DNA of 64,000 nucleotides from positions 1 through 64,000 of the forward strand of contig NZ_JASDDK010000003.1 of assembly GCF_030407435.1 (NCBI RefSeq), given 5' to 3'. Source of the DNA: Winogradskyella bathintestinalis (GTDB lineage: Bacteria; Bacteroidota; Bacteroidia; Flavobacteriales; Flavobacteriaceae). The notes under the pieces are model-generated. The model was not told where the DNA came from. It worked only from the letters and a program-made list of their open reading frames with translations, and made no database searches. The translations under genes and the position numbers were made by a program. Shown here piece after piece: positions 53,773 through 61,904 of this stretch (position 1 is the stretch's first letter; each line of letters begins with the position of its first letter).

Positions 53773-55920
53773 ATGAAGAAAATTTCCCTAACAATTATTG
53801 CTTTTATCATGTCATTTTCCTCAGCGATGGCTGATGAAGGCATGTGGTTTTTAATGCATATTGAGCGGTTAAACCATCGCGATATGCAAAAAATGGGTTT
53901 ACAATTAACACCCGAAGAAATCTATAGTGTCAACAATCAGAGCTTAAAAGATGCTATTGTACAATTTAATGGAGGCTGTACGGCAAGTATTGTTTCAGAT
54001 AGTGGCTTAGTATTAACCAATCATCACTGTGGATACAGTGCCATTGCAGAATTATCCACTGCAGAACAAAATCATTTAAAAAATGGATTTTGGGCAGGAT
54101 CTATGGCAGAAGAGTTAAAGCCAGAAAGCTTATATGTTCGCTTTTTTGTGAGAATGGATGACGTTTCTAAGCGTATGTTAGCACAAGTTAATGATAGCAT
54201 GAGCGAAAAAGAGCGTGAAGCAGCACTTAATAAGGAAATCGCTAAAATTGAACAAGAAAATAACGAAGGTGGAAAATATACGGTTTCTGTACGTTCATTC
54301 TATCAAGGTAATGAGTTTTATTACTTTATTTATGAAGATTACAACGATGTACGTTTAGTAGGAACGCCACCAGAAAACGTTGGTAAATTTGGTGGAGATA
54401 CAGATAATTGGGAGTGGCCTAGACATACAGGTGATTTTTCTTTATTTAGAGTTTATGCAGATAAAGACGGAAAACCAGCAGACTATTCAACAGACAATGT
54501 GCCTTTAGATGCGAAATACCATTTACCTGTAAATATTGATGGAGTAAAGGAAGATGATTTTGCTATGATATTGGGTTATCCAGGTCGTACTAACCGTTGG
54601 ATGCCAGCTTCTGGTGTTGAACAAAACGTAAACTATGCTTATCCAGCATGGGTTGAAGGGTCTAAGCTGAGTATGGACGTTATGAAGAAATATATGGATA
54701 AGGATGAATCCGTAAATCTTATGTACGCATCTACTTATGCAGGTATTGCTAACTATTGGAAAAATAGAGCTGGAATGATTGAAGCTTTAAATGAGCACAA
54801 AACAGTAGAAAAGAAGCGCAAAATTGAAAATAAATTTGAAAAATGGGCCAAGAAAAAAGATAATAAAGCCACTTACGGAAACGTTATTGATAACATTAAT
54901 AATTACTATAACTTAACCAATGAAAAGGCGAAACAAGGCAATTATTTGTTAGGAGTATTACGCTCTAGTAAGTTTGCGGTATTACCTTATAGAATTGGCT
55001 CAGCTTTTAAACAGTACGTTGGTGCGGACGCAGCGGAACGCAAAAATATGAAACCGCGATTAGAAGCTATTATAGAAGATTCTTATAAAGATTTTTATTT
55101 GCCGTTAGAAGAAGAGGTGTTAGCTAAGCAATTAGGTTTATTGGCTTCAAAATCTAACTATTCACTTCCTGAATTAGTGGCTGAGGTGGGCAATAAAAAT
55201 AATAATGATTTTTCTGCTTATACTAAGGCTATTTTCGATTTAAGCATATTTACGTCTAAAGAAGGTGCCTTAGCGTTTTTAGAATACCCGAACGAAGCGA
55301 TTTTAGAAAGTGATCCATTACTTAAATTATCGAATCAACTGTTAGATAAGTATAGGGAAAATCCTGAAAATTTAGTACAGCCTGAAAATGATTTTGAAGC
55401 ATCGTTTCGTTTATTGGTTAAAGGTTTGCGCGAATCAGGATTAAGTGATATAAAATATCCAGATGCCAACTCTACTTTAAGATTGTCTTACGGAAAAGTA
55501 AGGGCGTTGCCAAAAGATATGAGAAATGATGCTGACCAAAATAACTACACGACATTAAAGGGTATGATAAATAAATACAAGCCTAATGATAGTGAATTTG
55601 ACTTGGATCAAAGTATGTTAGATATTTATGAAAAGAAAGATTACGGTCGTTATGCCAATGAACGTGGACAATTGCCTGTTAACTTTTTAACCGATAATGA
55701 TATTACTGGAGGAAATTCGGGCTCACCAGTTATTAATGGAAATGGGGAACTAATCGGTTTAGCTTTTGATGGAAATATTGAAGCCATGGCCGGAGATGTT
55801 ATATTCGATAAAGATTTACAACGTACTATCAATGTAGATATAAGATACGTACTTTGGTTAATCGATAAATACTCTAACGCCAAGCATATTGTCGACGAGT
55901 TAACGATAATTACCAAATAA
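53773..55920 (+). CDS. S46-family dipeptidyl-peptidase, DPP7 type
   Basis: Removes dipeptides from peptide N-termini in the periplasm. Signal peptide MKKISLTIIAFIMSFSSAMA. Catalytic His is in LTNHHCGYSA (residues 84-85), Asp in GGDTDNWEWPRHTGDFSLFR, and Ser649 in GGNSGSPVING. Position 667, 18 residues after the Ser, is Gly (AFDGNIEAM); Gly marks DPP7 with hydrophobic P1 preference, whereas DPP11 has Arg and prefers Asp/Glu. Length is 715 aa, normal for S46. Single gene with its own terminator. It supplies amino acids from protein breakdown. Confidence 0.94.
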   Translation: MKKISLTIIAFIMSFSSAMADEGMWFLMHIERLNHRDMQKMGLQLTPEEIYSVNNQSLKDAIVQFNGGCTASIVSDSGLVLTNHHCGYSAIAELSTAEQNHLKNGFWAGSMAEELKPESLYVRFFVRMDDVSKRMLAQVNDSMSEKEREAALNKEIAKIEQENNEGGKYTVSVRSFYQGNEFYYFIYEDYNDVRLVGTPPENVGKFGGDTDNWEWPRHTGDFSLFRVYADKDGKPADYSTDNVPLDAKYHLPVNIDGVKEDDFAMILGYPGRTNRWMPASGVEQNVNYAYPAWVEGSKLSMDVMKKYMDKDESVNLMYASTYAGIANYWKNRAGMIEALNEHKTVEKKRKIENKFEKWAKKKDNKATYGNVIDNINNYYNLTNEKAKQGNYLLGVLRSSKFAVLPYRIGSAFKQYVGADAAERKNMKPRLEAIIEDSYKDFYLPLEEEVLAKQLGLLASKSNYSLPELVAEVGNKNNNDFSAYTKAIFDLSIFTSKEGALAFLEYPNEAILESDPLLKLSNQLLDKYRENPENLVQPENDFEASFRLLVKGLRESGLSDIKYPDANSTLRLSYGKVRALPKDMRNDADQNNYTTLKGMINKYKPNDSEFDLDQSMLDIYEKKDYGRYANERGQLPVNFLTDNDITGGNSGSPVINGNGELIGLAFDGNIEAMAGDVIFDKDLQRTINVDIRYVLWLIDKYSNAKHIVDELTIITK

Positions 55921-55949
55921 TAACTACAATAAATTAAGTTTTAAAATAT

Positions 55950-55979
55950 AGCGACCTGAAATTCAGGTCGCTTTTTTTT
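55950..55979 (+). terminator. Terminator of the S46 peptidase gene
   Basis: AGCGACCT pairs with AGGTCGCT (the palindrome extends inward through GAA/TTC), followed by eight T. It starts 30 bp after the stop. Confidence 0.88.
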
Positions 55980-56199
55980 AATATGAAGTAAGCAAACTAA
56001 ACAAGAACAATTTCTAAGAATGAACTAAATTGAAAAGGATTATTTTAAATCCTGAAAGTATGGTGATAACGCTAAGTATTATTTAATAAAGTAACTAATG
56101 GACATCGTTTATAACCATATAGTCTGGTCTAGATCACAATAGTTATTTGAATTATGATTTCAAACAAGTTCAGCTTCTACTATGGAAAGCTTTATAACT

Positions 56200-56232
56200 A
56201 AAAAACCACCCCGTAAAACAAGGTGGTTTTTT
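56200..56232. terminator. Bidirectional terminator, chiefly for the BtuG-like gene
   Basis: Perfect 11-bp stem AAAAAACCACC with GGTGGTTTTTT around an 11-nt loop. It lies 35 bp past the minus-strand stop codon and has A- and T-runs on both sides. Confidence 0.85.
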
Positions 56233-56266
56233 ATTATATCAACTATAGTGATTTTAAATAAACGGA

Positions 56267-57319
56267 CTATTCATTGAAATATATTTTTGAAGCACCTATT
56301 GCAACACTAAAACTATTGGTTTCAGTTCCTGTAGATATATCATAAATTAGTAAAGTGCTATTAGCTGTAAAGTTTCCATCCGTTACAAATAGCTGATTAT
56401 CTCTAACAGATAACCCATAAGCGTATCCAGTAGTGATATCAAATAGAGGTGAGGTTGGCAAGCTTGTAGCATTATCCTCTAAGGTGTATACCTTGTTGTT
56501 TAAAATATAATAGGCAATACCGTCATCATAGGTCATTAAACCTGGATGTTCTCCAGTTGCAAATTCAAGATTAGAAATTATAGAGTTATCACTTAAATCA
56601 ATTCTTGTAATAGATGCTGCAGTCTCTACAGGTGGAGTTAACCAAGACTGATTAGCACCAGAACTCAATACTAATAAATTTCCAGATTCATCTATAAACA
56701 TCTCATCTGGTACATCATTAACCGTGATTGTTTCAAGTAAATTATTAGAGATGTTAATTACAGAAATTACATTATTAACTCCATATCCACCTTTATGAGA
56801 TACATAAATTTTACCAGATTCTTCTAAAACTTGTTCAGGACCTTCCGAAACAGGAATTGTACTTGTAACTGAGTTAGTGCTCAAATCAACAACGGCAATA
56901 TAGTCATCTGTGGTGTCGTTAGGATCTGCCCAATCTGATACATAAGCCGTGTTACCATCAAAAGCAATGAATCGTGGTAACGTTAGTCCTGTTGAAATCG
57001 TTCCTAATTTTTCGAAGGTATAACGGTTAACTACTGTAATGGTACCAGCATCAACAACAATATAAGCCTTGTCATCATTAAAACCTATGGATTGTAAATA
57101 CACACCAGTGGCCTCATTATTTACATTAAAATAAATTTCGTTTTCAGTAGTCATTAAGTCGTTCGAAATAAAAGAAATAGAAGAAGGACCTCCTTCACCA
57201 CTAACTATAATTCCGTCTTCATAAGCTCCTAATGGTTCAGAAGGTGTTGCATCATCATCGCTAGAACATGAAACGATAAATAATGACATTGCAAAAATTG
57301 ATAAAATGATTTTTTTCAT
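56267..57319 (-). CDS. BtuG-like beta-propeller lipoprotein (YncE/DUF5074 type), vitamin B12 capture
   Basis: Lipoprotein signal MKKIILSIFAMSLFIVSC (Cys18) followed by SSDDD, an acidic motif that in this phylum favours surface exposure. The body is built of propeller blades (GDVYLQSIGFNDDKAYIVV-like, KLGTISTGLTLPRFIAFDGNTAYVSDW, VDLSTNSVTSTIPVSEGPEQVLEESGKIYVSH). BtuG of Bacteroides is a beta-propeller lipoprotein that binds cobalamin with very high affinity on top of BtuB. This gene starts ten bases after the btuB-type receptor under one riboswitch, so the same role is inferred. Length is 350 aa. Confidence 0.8.
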   Translation of the reverse strand: MKKIILSIFAMSLFIVSCSSDDDATPSEPLGAYEDGIIVSGEGGPSSISFISNDLMTTENEIYFNVNNEATGVYLQSIGFNDDKAYIVVDAGTITVVNRYTFEKLGTISTGLTLPRFIAFDGNTAYVSDWADPNDTTDDYIAVVDLSTNSVTSTIPVSEGPEQVLEESGKIYVSHKGGYGVNNVISVINISNNLLETITVNDVPDEMFIDESGNLLVLSSGANQSWLTPPVETAASITRIDLSDNSIISNLEFATGEHPGLMTYDDGIAYYILNNKVYTLEDNATSLPTSPLFDITTGYAYGLSVRDNQLFVTDGNFTANSTLLIYDISTGTETNSFSVAIGASKIYFNE

Positions 57320-57329
57320 TGTACTTGTT

Positions 57330-59180
57330 TTAAAATTTGTATTGAATTTGAAAATTAAAATTACGATCTGGCATTGGTCTAAAGGCCACGTTTTCGTAAG
57401 CGGTATTAAATAGATTATTTACTTTTAAACTTAAATCTATTTGTTGGGTGTTCGTTTTTAATACTTTGTAACTCGCGCCAAAATTGTTTACTTGGTAAGG
57501 ATCTACGCTATAAAATGGACCAGAAATGTTTTCTGTAGTTGTATAAACCTCTCCTGTAAACAAATGTTGAAAAAATAGCGATAAACGCTTGTGGGCATAA
57601 GCTAAATTGATATTCGCCTTATGATATGGTACATAAATCAATTGGTTATTAGTTTCTAAATTTTCTGAAACGGTGTAAGCATAATTGCCTTGTATTAAAA
57701 AATCATGCGCTTTTAATTTATAACAGAATTCCATAGTGGCTTCCGCTCCATAATTTTGTGTTTCAGCAATGTTTTGAGGACTCCAGAAACCAGAACTTGT
57801 AGGTGTCCATTGTATAAGGTCAGTTGTTTTTATATAGAAAGCATTGAGTATGAGGTTGGCACTTTTGTATTTTATTTCCTGCCCTAAATCTATTTGATAA
57901 GAGGTTTCTGGGTCTAAATTTAAGTTACCACCTGGTTGCCAATACAAATCATTAAACGTAGGTACTCTGTAATTTTTTGAACCATTTAATTTCAACTTAT
58001 AATTTTCTGAAACTTCATAAGCAACATCAAATGAAAACAACAATGGACTGCTAAAACCAGAGGTAACATCTTGTCTTAAATTAAAACCATATTGCCAAGC
58101 CTTATTAGGTTGGTATTGTAGCAAAACTGTTGAGGAAAATTCGTTTCGGTTAGGCTTACCAAAACTACTGCCACTGCCTTCAAAATAATTGTAAGCTACA
58201 ATAGGTTTTAGTTTCAAGTTATCTAAGACATCAATGTCTGTAGTGTAATTAATAACATACGTATTGACTTTTCCGAAAGTAAAATTATTAGTTGTCTTGT
58301 TACCAAAATATTTAAAATGCTCTTGCAAGTGAGCTACTTTTAATTTAGAACTGGCATAATTTCCGATATGAGACCATTCTAACATGGTTCTAAAATTTTT
58401 ATCTTCATATTTCGCTAACGAAGGAGAGGATAACGTGCCAGAGAATTCACGTTCTCCAACAAAAGATTGATGATAAAGCTTCAATACATCTTTATCAGAT
58501 AAGATATAGCCTAAATTTGCATTTATACTTCCATTATTAAAAGCTCCGTTTTTATTACGCTGGTCTGTATTAAGATATTTATAATCATTTTTAGAGTCTA
58601 TATATTTTAATCCAATATTCATGGATAGTTTTTCATTACTAAAAGACGATAAATAACTTACGTCCTTAGTATCATAACTTCCATAACTCAGCTTTACGGT
58701 ATGATCAAAATGTTTGCTGAAATTTAATAAATTGTTTAAGTGAATACTTCCACCAATAGCTCCACTACCATATTGTACAGATCCACCACCAGAACGAATG
58801 TCGATACTATTAAAATTAGTAGTACTTACAGTATTAAAATCAGTTTGTCCTGTAAGCTGCGAATTAATATTAATACCATTCCATATCACGGCAGTTTGGG
58901 ACGCGTTCGTGCCTCGAAATGAAGGCGATGACACCATGCCATACCCATTCTCTTTAAAATAAATATTGGAGTTAAAACGTAAGATGTCAGTTAATGAGAT
59001 GCCATTTTTTTTGAGTAATGAATCACTTAAAACTGTAATTTTGTAGCCCTTGGCGTATCGCTTTAGTTTCACATCACTTAACACCACTTCATCCAACTTC
59101 TGAATAGAATCTGAAGAGATTTGTGCTTGCACGGTGCTACTAAATAGCAGTAATAAAAAAAAGCTGTTTAAATGTCTCAT
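57330..59180 (-). CDS. btuB: TonB-dependent cobalamin receptor BtuB
   Basis: Outer-membrane transporter for vitamin B12. Signal peptide MRHLNSFFLLLLFSSTVQAQ, a TonB-box-like DEVVLSDV, a plug domain (SLTDILRFNSNIYFKENGYG, SFRGTNASQTAVIWNGININ, IDIRSGGGSVQYGSGAIGG) and a barrel ending RNFNFQIQYKF with terminal Phe. The length of 616 aa matches BtuB rather than the larger SusC-type receptors. Its leader contains a cobalamin riboswitch, which fixes the ligand. The BtuG-like gene follows, and btuFCD diverge upstream. Confidence 0.9.
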   Translation of the reverse strand: MRHLNSFFLLLLFSSTVQAQISSDSIQKLDEVVLSDVKLKRYAKGYKITVLSDSLLKKNGISLTDILRFNSNIYFKENGYGMVSSPSFRGTNASQTAVIWNGININSQLTGQTDFNTVSTTNFNSIDIRSGGGSVQYGSGAIGGSIHLNNLLNFSKHFDHTVKLSYGSYDTKDVSYLSSFSNEKLSMNIGLKYIDSKNDYKYLNTDQRNKNGAFNNGSINANLGYILSDKDVLKLYHQSFVGEREFSGTLSSPSLAKYEDKNFRTMLEWSHIGNYASSKLKVAHLQEHFKYFGNKTTNNFTFGKVNTYVINYTTDIDVLDNLKLKPIVAYNYFEGSGSSFGKPNRNEFSSTVLLQYQPNKAWQYGFNLRQDVTSGFSSPLLFSFDVAYEVSENYKLKLNGSKNYRVPTFNDLYWQPGGNLNLDPETSYQIDLGQEIKYKSANLILNAFYIKTTDLIQWTPTSSGFWSPQNIAETQNYGAEATMEFCYKLKAHDFLIQGNYAYTVSENLETNNQLIYVPYHKANINLAYAHKRLSLFFQHLFTGEVYTTTENISGPFYSVDPYQVNNFGASYKVLKTNTQQIDLSLKVNNLFNTAYENVAFRPMPDRNFNFQIQYKF

Positions 59181-59223
59181 ACTTAATCACTTTTATCCCG
59201 AAAGTTTGATTTCATTGTTGAAT

Positions 59224-59499
59224 ATGGCAGGTCTCCTGACTCGTTTTTTGTTACCTTACCTTCCCATCTCGCCTTGGCGGAACAGTGGTTTTGAAGAGTG
59301 TAACAACTCAATAAATGAGATGCCCAAATTAATTGGGTATAAAACTTACAGTTGCGGGAACAGTTCAGGACTAGAAAACTTTCGAGTTGCAATTTTTGAT
59401 TTACGATGTAATAACTATTCGAAATTCTGAAATCTACAATCTATAATCTTCGCACCTGATTCCCTTTTAATCCAATCGGTTAACGATTAGAACCAAAAT
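59224..59499 (-). promoter_or_regulatory. Cobalamin riboswitch controlling btuB and the BtuG-like gene
   Basis: The minus strand shows the conserved parts in order: AAAAGGGAATCAGGTGCGAAG (3' limit near 59454), CTGTTCCCGCAACTGTAAG (compare the consensus GCAGuCCCCGCcACUGUAA), CCACTGTTCCGCC, GGGAAGGT, and the terminal B12 box GAGTCAGGAGACCTGCC ending at 59226. The helix just after the GGTG element is AT-rich and long, so this is a variant peripheral arm. The 3' edge lies 45 nt before the btuB ATG. Adenosyl- or other cobalamin should shut off expression. Confidence 0.9.
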
Positions 59500-59505
59500 T
59501 CGGCG

Positions 59506-59541
59506 CAAAATTAAACATTTTGTTTAATGATTCACTCAAAA
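59506..59541 (-). promoter_or_regulatory. Putative promoter of the riboswitch-btuB transcript
   Basis: Minus strand: TTTTG at 59541-59537, a 23-bp spacer, then TAATTTTG at 59513-59506, fitting the Bacteroidota consensus. Transcription would start about 59499, just before the riboswitch. Confidence 0.5.
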
Positions 59542-59554
59542 CTTTAAATAATAT

Positions 59555-59562
59555 TACATTTG
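59555..59562 (+). promoter_or_regulatory. Putative -7 element of btuF (TACATTTG)
   Basis: TACATTTG fits TAnnTTTG and lies 28 bases before the btuF ATG. The short leader leaves no room for a riboswitch on this strand. Confidence 0.5.
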
Positions 59563-59590
59563 AAACCGTAATAAATAATTTAGCATAAAA

Positions 59591-60733
59591 ATGAAATCAT
59601 CTTTTTACTTTTTAATGATACTCCTTTTTTTATCTTGTAAGAATGAGTCTCAAACAACCTTGCCCAATACATCAGTTTCTGAAACCTTAGAATTAAAATA
59701 TGCGGAGGGATTTTCTGTTGATGATAATGGTATTTTTAAAGTTCTAAATATTACTAAACCTTGGCCTAATGCTGATACAAGCTATAAATATGTTTTAATT
59801 TCAAAAGAGAATATGGCCAAAACCACTTTTTTAAAAGATGAATACGATGGTTTTATAATTGATGAAATTAAAAATTTAGTAGTTACATCTACAACTCATA
59901 TTCCAGCTTTAGAACTATTGGATGTTGAAAAACATTTAGTCGGTTTTCCTGGCACAAACTATATTTCTTCAGAAAAAACAAGACAATTAATAGACAACGG
60001 GAAAGTAAGAGATTTAGGGGAAAATGAAGGCATAAACACTGAAGTGTTATTGGAATTAAATCCTGATGTGGTGATTGGTTTTGGAGTAGAGGGAGTTAAC
60101 AAAACTTTCGAAACTATTAAAAAAGCGGGCATACCTGTAATTTATAATGGAGATTGGGTAGAATCTTCAGCATTAGCAAAAGCAGAATGGATTAAATTTT
60201 TTGGTGTTCTATTTAATAAGGAAAAGGAAGCTGAGTCTATTTTTAACGAAATTGAAAAGGATTATTTAGCAGCAAAAAATATGGCGAAGAGCGCAAAAAA
60301 AAGACCAACCGTATTAAGCGGAGCCATGCACAAAGAGGTTTGGTATTTGCCCAACGGTTCTAGTGCAGAAGCGCAATTTCTAAAAGATGCCAACGTCAAT
60401 TACATTTGGAGTGAGACCACAGGAAATGGTAGTTTAGCACTAAGTTTCGAAACCGTTTTAGACAAAGCCAATGATGCTGAGTTATGGTTGAGTCCTTCTT
60501 ATTATACTAGTTTAGAACAGTTAGAAAAAGCCAATTCTCTTTACTCTAATTTCGACGCTTTTAAAAATAAGAATATTTATACGTTTTCTAACACGACTGG
60601 TGAAACGGGCGGTGTTTTGTACTACGAATTAGGCACGGCGAGACCAGATTTGGTCCTAAAGGATTTGATTAAAATTGCACATCCCGAATTGCTAAACGGT
60701 TATGAGCCTTATTTTTTCGAAAAATTAAAATAG
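59591..60733 (+). CDS. btuF: ABC transporter substrate-binding lipoprotein, BtuF-like
   Basis: Periplasmic binding protein delivering cobalamin to BtuCD. Lipoprotein signal MKSSFYFLMILLFLSC (Cys16). The body has the helical-backbone siderophore/B12-binding fold: VVTSTTHIPALELLDVEKHLVGFPGT, VLLELNPDVVIGFGVEG, IPVIYNGDWVESSALAKAEWIKF, and the C-terminal YELGTARPDLVLKDLIKI-AHPEL. Length is 380 aa, longer than E. coli BtuF. First gene of the plus-strand btuFCD run. Specificity for B12 is inferred from the divergent riboswitch-controlled btuB; haem or iron chelate is the alternative. Confidence 0.85.
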   Translation: MKSSFYFLMILLFLSCKNESQTTLPNTSVSETLELKYAEGFSVDDNGIFKVLNITKPWPNADTSYKYVLISKENMAKTTFLKDEYDGFIIDEIKNLVVTSTTHIPALELLDVEKHLVGFPGTNYISSEKTRQLIDNGKVRDLGENEGINTEVLLELNPDVVIGFGVEGVNKTFETIKKAGIPVIYNGDWVESSALAKAEWIKFFGVLFNKEKEAESIFNEIEKDYLAAKNMAKSAKKRPTVLSGAMHKEVWYLPNGSSAEAQFLKDANVNYIWSETTGNGSLALSFETVLDKANDAELWLSPSYYTSLEQLEKANSLYSNFDAFKNKNIYTFSNTTGETGGVLYYELGTARPDLVLKDLIKIAHPELLNGYEPYFFEKLK

Positions 60734-60741
60734 TATAAACG

Positions 60742-60774
60742 AGATCTTACAAGATGTTAATACTTGTGAGATCT
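60742..60774 (+). other. Hairpin between btuF and btuC
   Basis: AGATCTTACAAG pairs with CTTGTGAGATCT over 12 bp with one wobble, 9-nt loop and no T-tract. Likely an mRNA stability element rather than a terminator, since btuC begins 11 bases later. Confidence 0.5.
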
Positions 60775-60784
60775 AACAGAGGTC

Positions 60785-61807
60785 ATGAAAACCAACCACA
60801 CATATTCATTCATTATCCTATCAGTCATTTTACTGTTTTGTTTGGTGTTAAATATTAGTTTAGGTTCAGTAAGTATACCTTTTTTTACAATTTTTGAAGG
60901 TTTATTTAGCTACACCGAAAATACAACTTATCAACTTATAATTACCAAAATAAGATTACCGAAAGCCATTACTGCGATTATGGTCGGTTCGGGTTTAGGA
61001 ATTTCAGGGTTGTTAATGCAAACCTTGTTTAGAAACCCTTTAGCTGGTCCTTACGTTTTAGGCATCAGTTCTGGTGCGAGTCTGGGTGTTGCCATAGTAA
61101 TTTTAGGTTCTGGACTTTTTGGTGGTGCATTGGCATCCGTTTTAATTTCAAAATGGAGCATTGTTATTGCGGCTAGTTTAGGAAGTTTTTTAGTGCTTTT
61201 GGCGGTTTTAGCAGTTTCGAGCAAAGTAAGGGATACCATGGCTATTCTCATCATAGGATTAATGTTTGGAAGCATAACCGCGGCCGTAGTCAGTGTGTTG
61301 TCTTATTTTAGCTCTGCCGAACAGTTGCAACAATACATCTTTTGGGGATTTGGAAGTCTCAGTAATTTATCTTGGGAAGAATTATTAATTTTCTTCGGAC
61401 TTTACACTGTAGGATTACTACTGAGTATTGCGTCTGTAAAAGGTCTAAACAGTTTATTGCTTGGAGATAATTACGCTAAAAGTTTGGGTTTAAATTTGAA
61501 ACAAAGTCGATTCATTATTATTTTAGCCACAAGTTTAATTGCAGGAACTATAACCGCTTTTGCTGGTCCTATTGCATTTATCGGATTGGCGATTCCGCAT
61601 TTAACACGTCAGATTTTTAAAACCTCGAATCATAAAATATTATTACCAGCCGTATTTTTATTTGGTGCCATCGTCATGTTAATTTGCGATAGTATAGCCC
61701 AAGTACCAGGGAGTGATTATACCTTACCAATAAACGCGATTACAGCTTTGGTTGGCGCGCCTGTCGTTATTTGGTTATTGGTGAGACAACGGAAAATGAT
61801 GTTTTAG
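60785..61807 (+). CDS. btuC: FecCD-family ABC permease, BtuC-like
   Basis: Inner-membrane channel of the cobalamin importer, about ten transmembrane helices in 340 aa. Family motifs are LPKAITAIMVGSGLGISGLLMQTLFRNPLAGPYVLGISSGASLGVA near the N-terminus, GFGSLSNLSWEEL, the coupling region AKSLGLNLKQSRF and AGPIAFIGLAIPHLTRQIF. It lies between btuF and btuD with hairpins on both sides. Confidence 0.92.
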   Translation: MKTNHTYSFIILSVILLFCLVLNISLGSVSIPFFTIFEGLFSYTENTTYQLIITKIRLPKAITAIMVGSGLGISGLLMQTLFRNPLAGPYVLGISSGASLGVAIVILGSGLFGGALASVLISKWSIVIAASLGSFLVLLAVLAVSSKVRDTMAILIIGLMFGSITAAVVSVLSYFSSAEQLQQYIFWGFGSLSNLSWEELLIFFGLYTVGLLLSIASVKGLNSLLLGDNYAKSLGLNLKQSRFIIILATSLIAGTITAFAGPIAFIGLAIPHLTRQIFKTSNHKILLPAVFLFGAIVMLICDSIAQVPGSDYTLPINAITALVGAPVVIWLLVRQRKMMF

Positions 61808-61851
61808 GAAGTAGGAAGCATAAAGTTAGAAACGCAGCGTTTTTCTGCAAG

Positions 61852-61882
61852 GTTTTAAAAATCTTGTAGTAATTTTTAAAAC
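61852..61882 (+). other. Hairpin between btuC and btuD
   Basis: GTTTTAAAAAT (61852-61862) pairs perfectly with ATTTTTAAAAC (61872-61882) around a 9-nt loop. It is AT-only and weak, with no T-tract after it. Confidence 0.4.
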
Positions 61883-61904
61883 AGTTAAAACAAGAAAGGT
61901 TTTA

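Larger units (their letters stand above)
55921..56266. other. Intergenic region with two terminators
   Basis: About 345 bp between convergent genes. It holds the S46 peptidase terminator at 55950-55979 and the bidirectional hairpin at 56200-56232. The 220 bp between them show nothing notable. Confidence 0.7.
59181..59590. other. Divergent btuB-btuF control region
   Basis: 410 bp between divergent btuB and btuF. It holds the minus-strand cobalamin riboswitch (59224-59499) and its promoter, plus the plus-strand btuF -7 element. Short open frames over this region are by-products of the RNA structure and are not genes. Confidence 0.85.

Noticed and set aside
59134..59430. Short open frames on both strands between btuB and btuF
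   Set aside because: They overlap the conserved cobalamin riboswitch; the sequence is constrained by RNA structure, not by coding.
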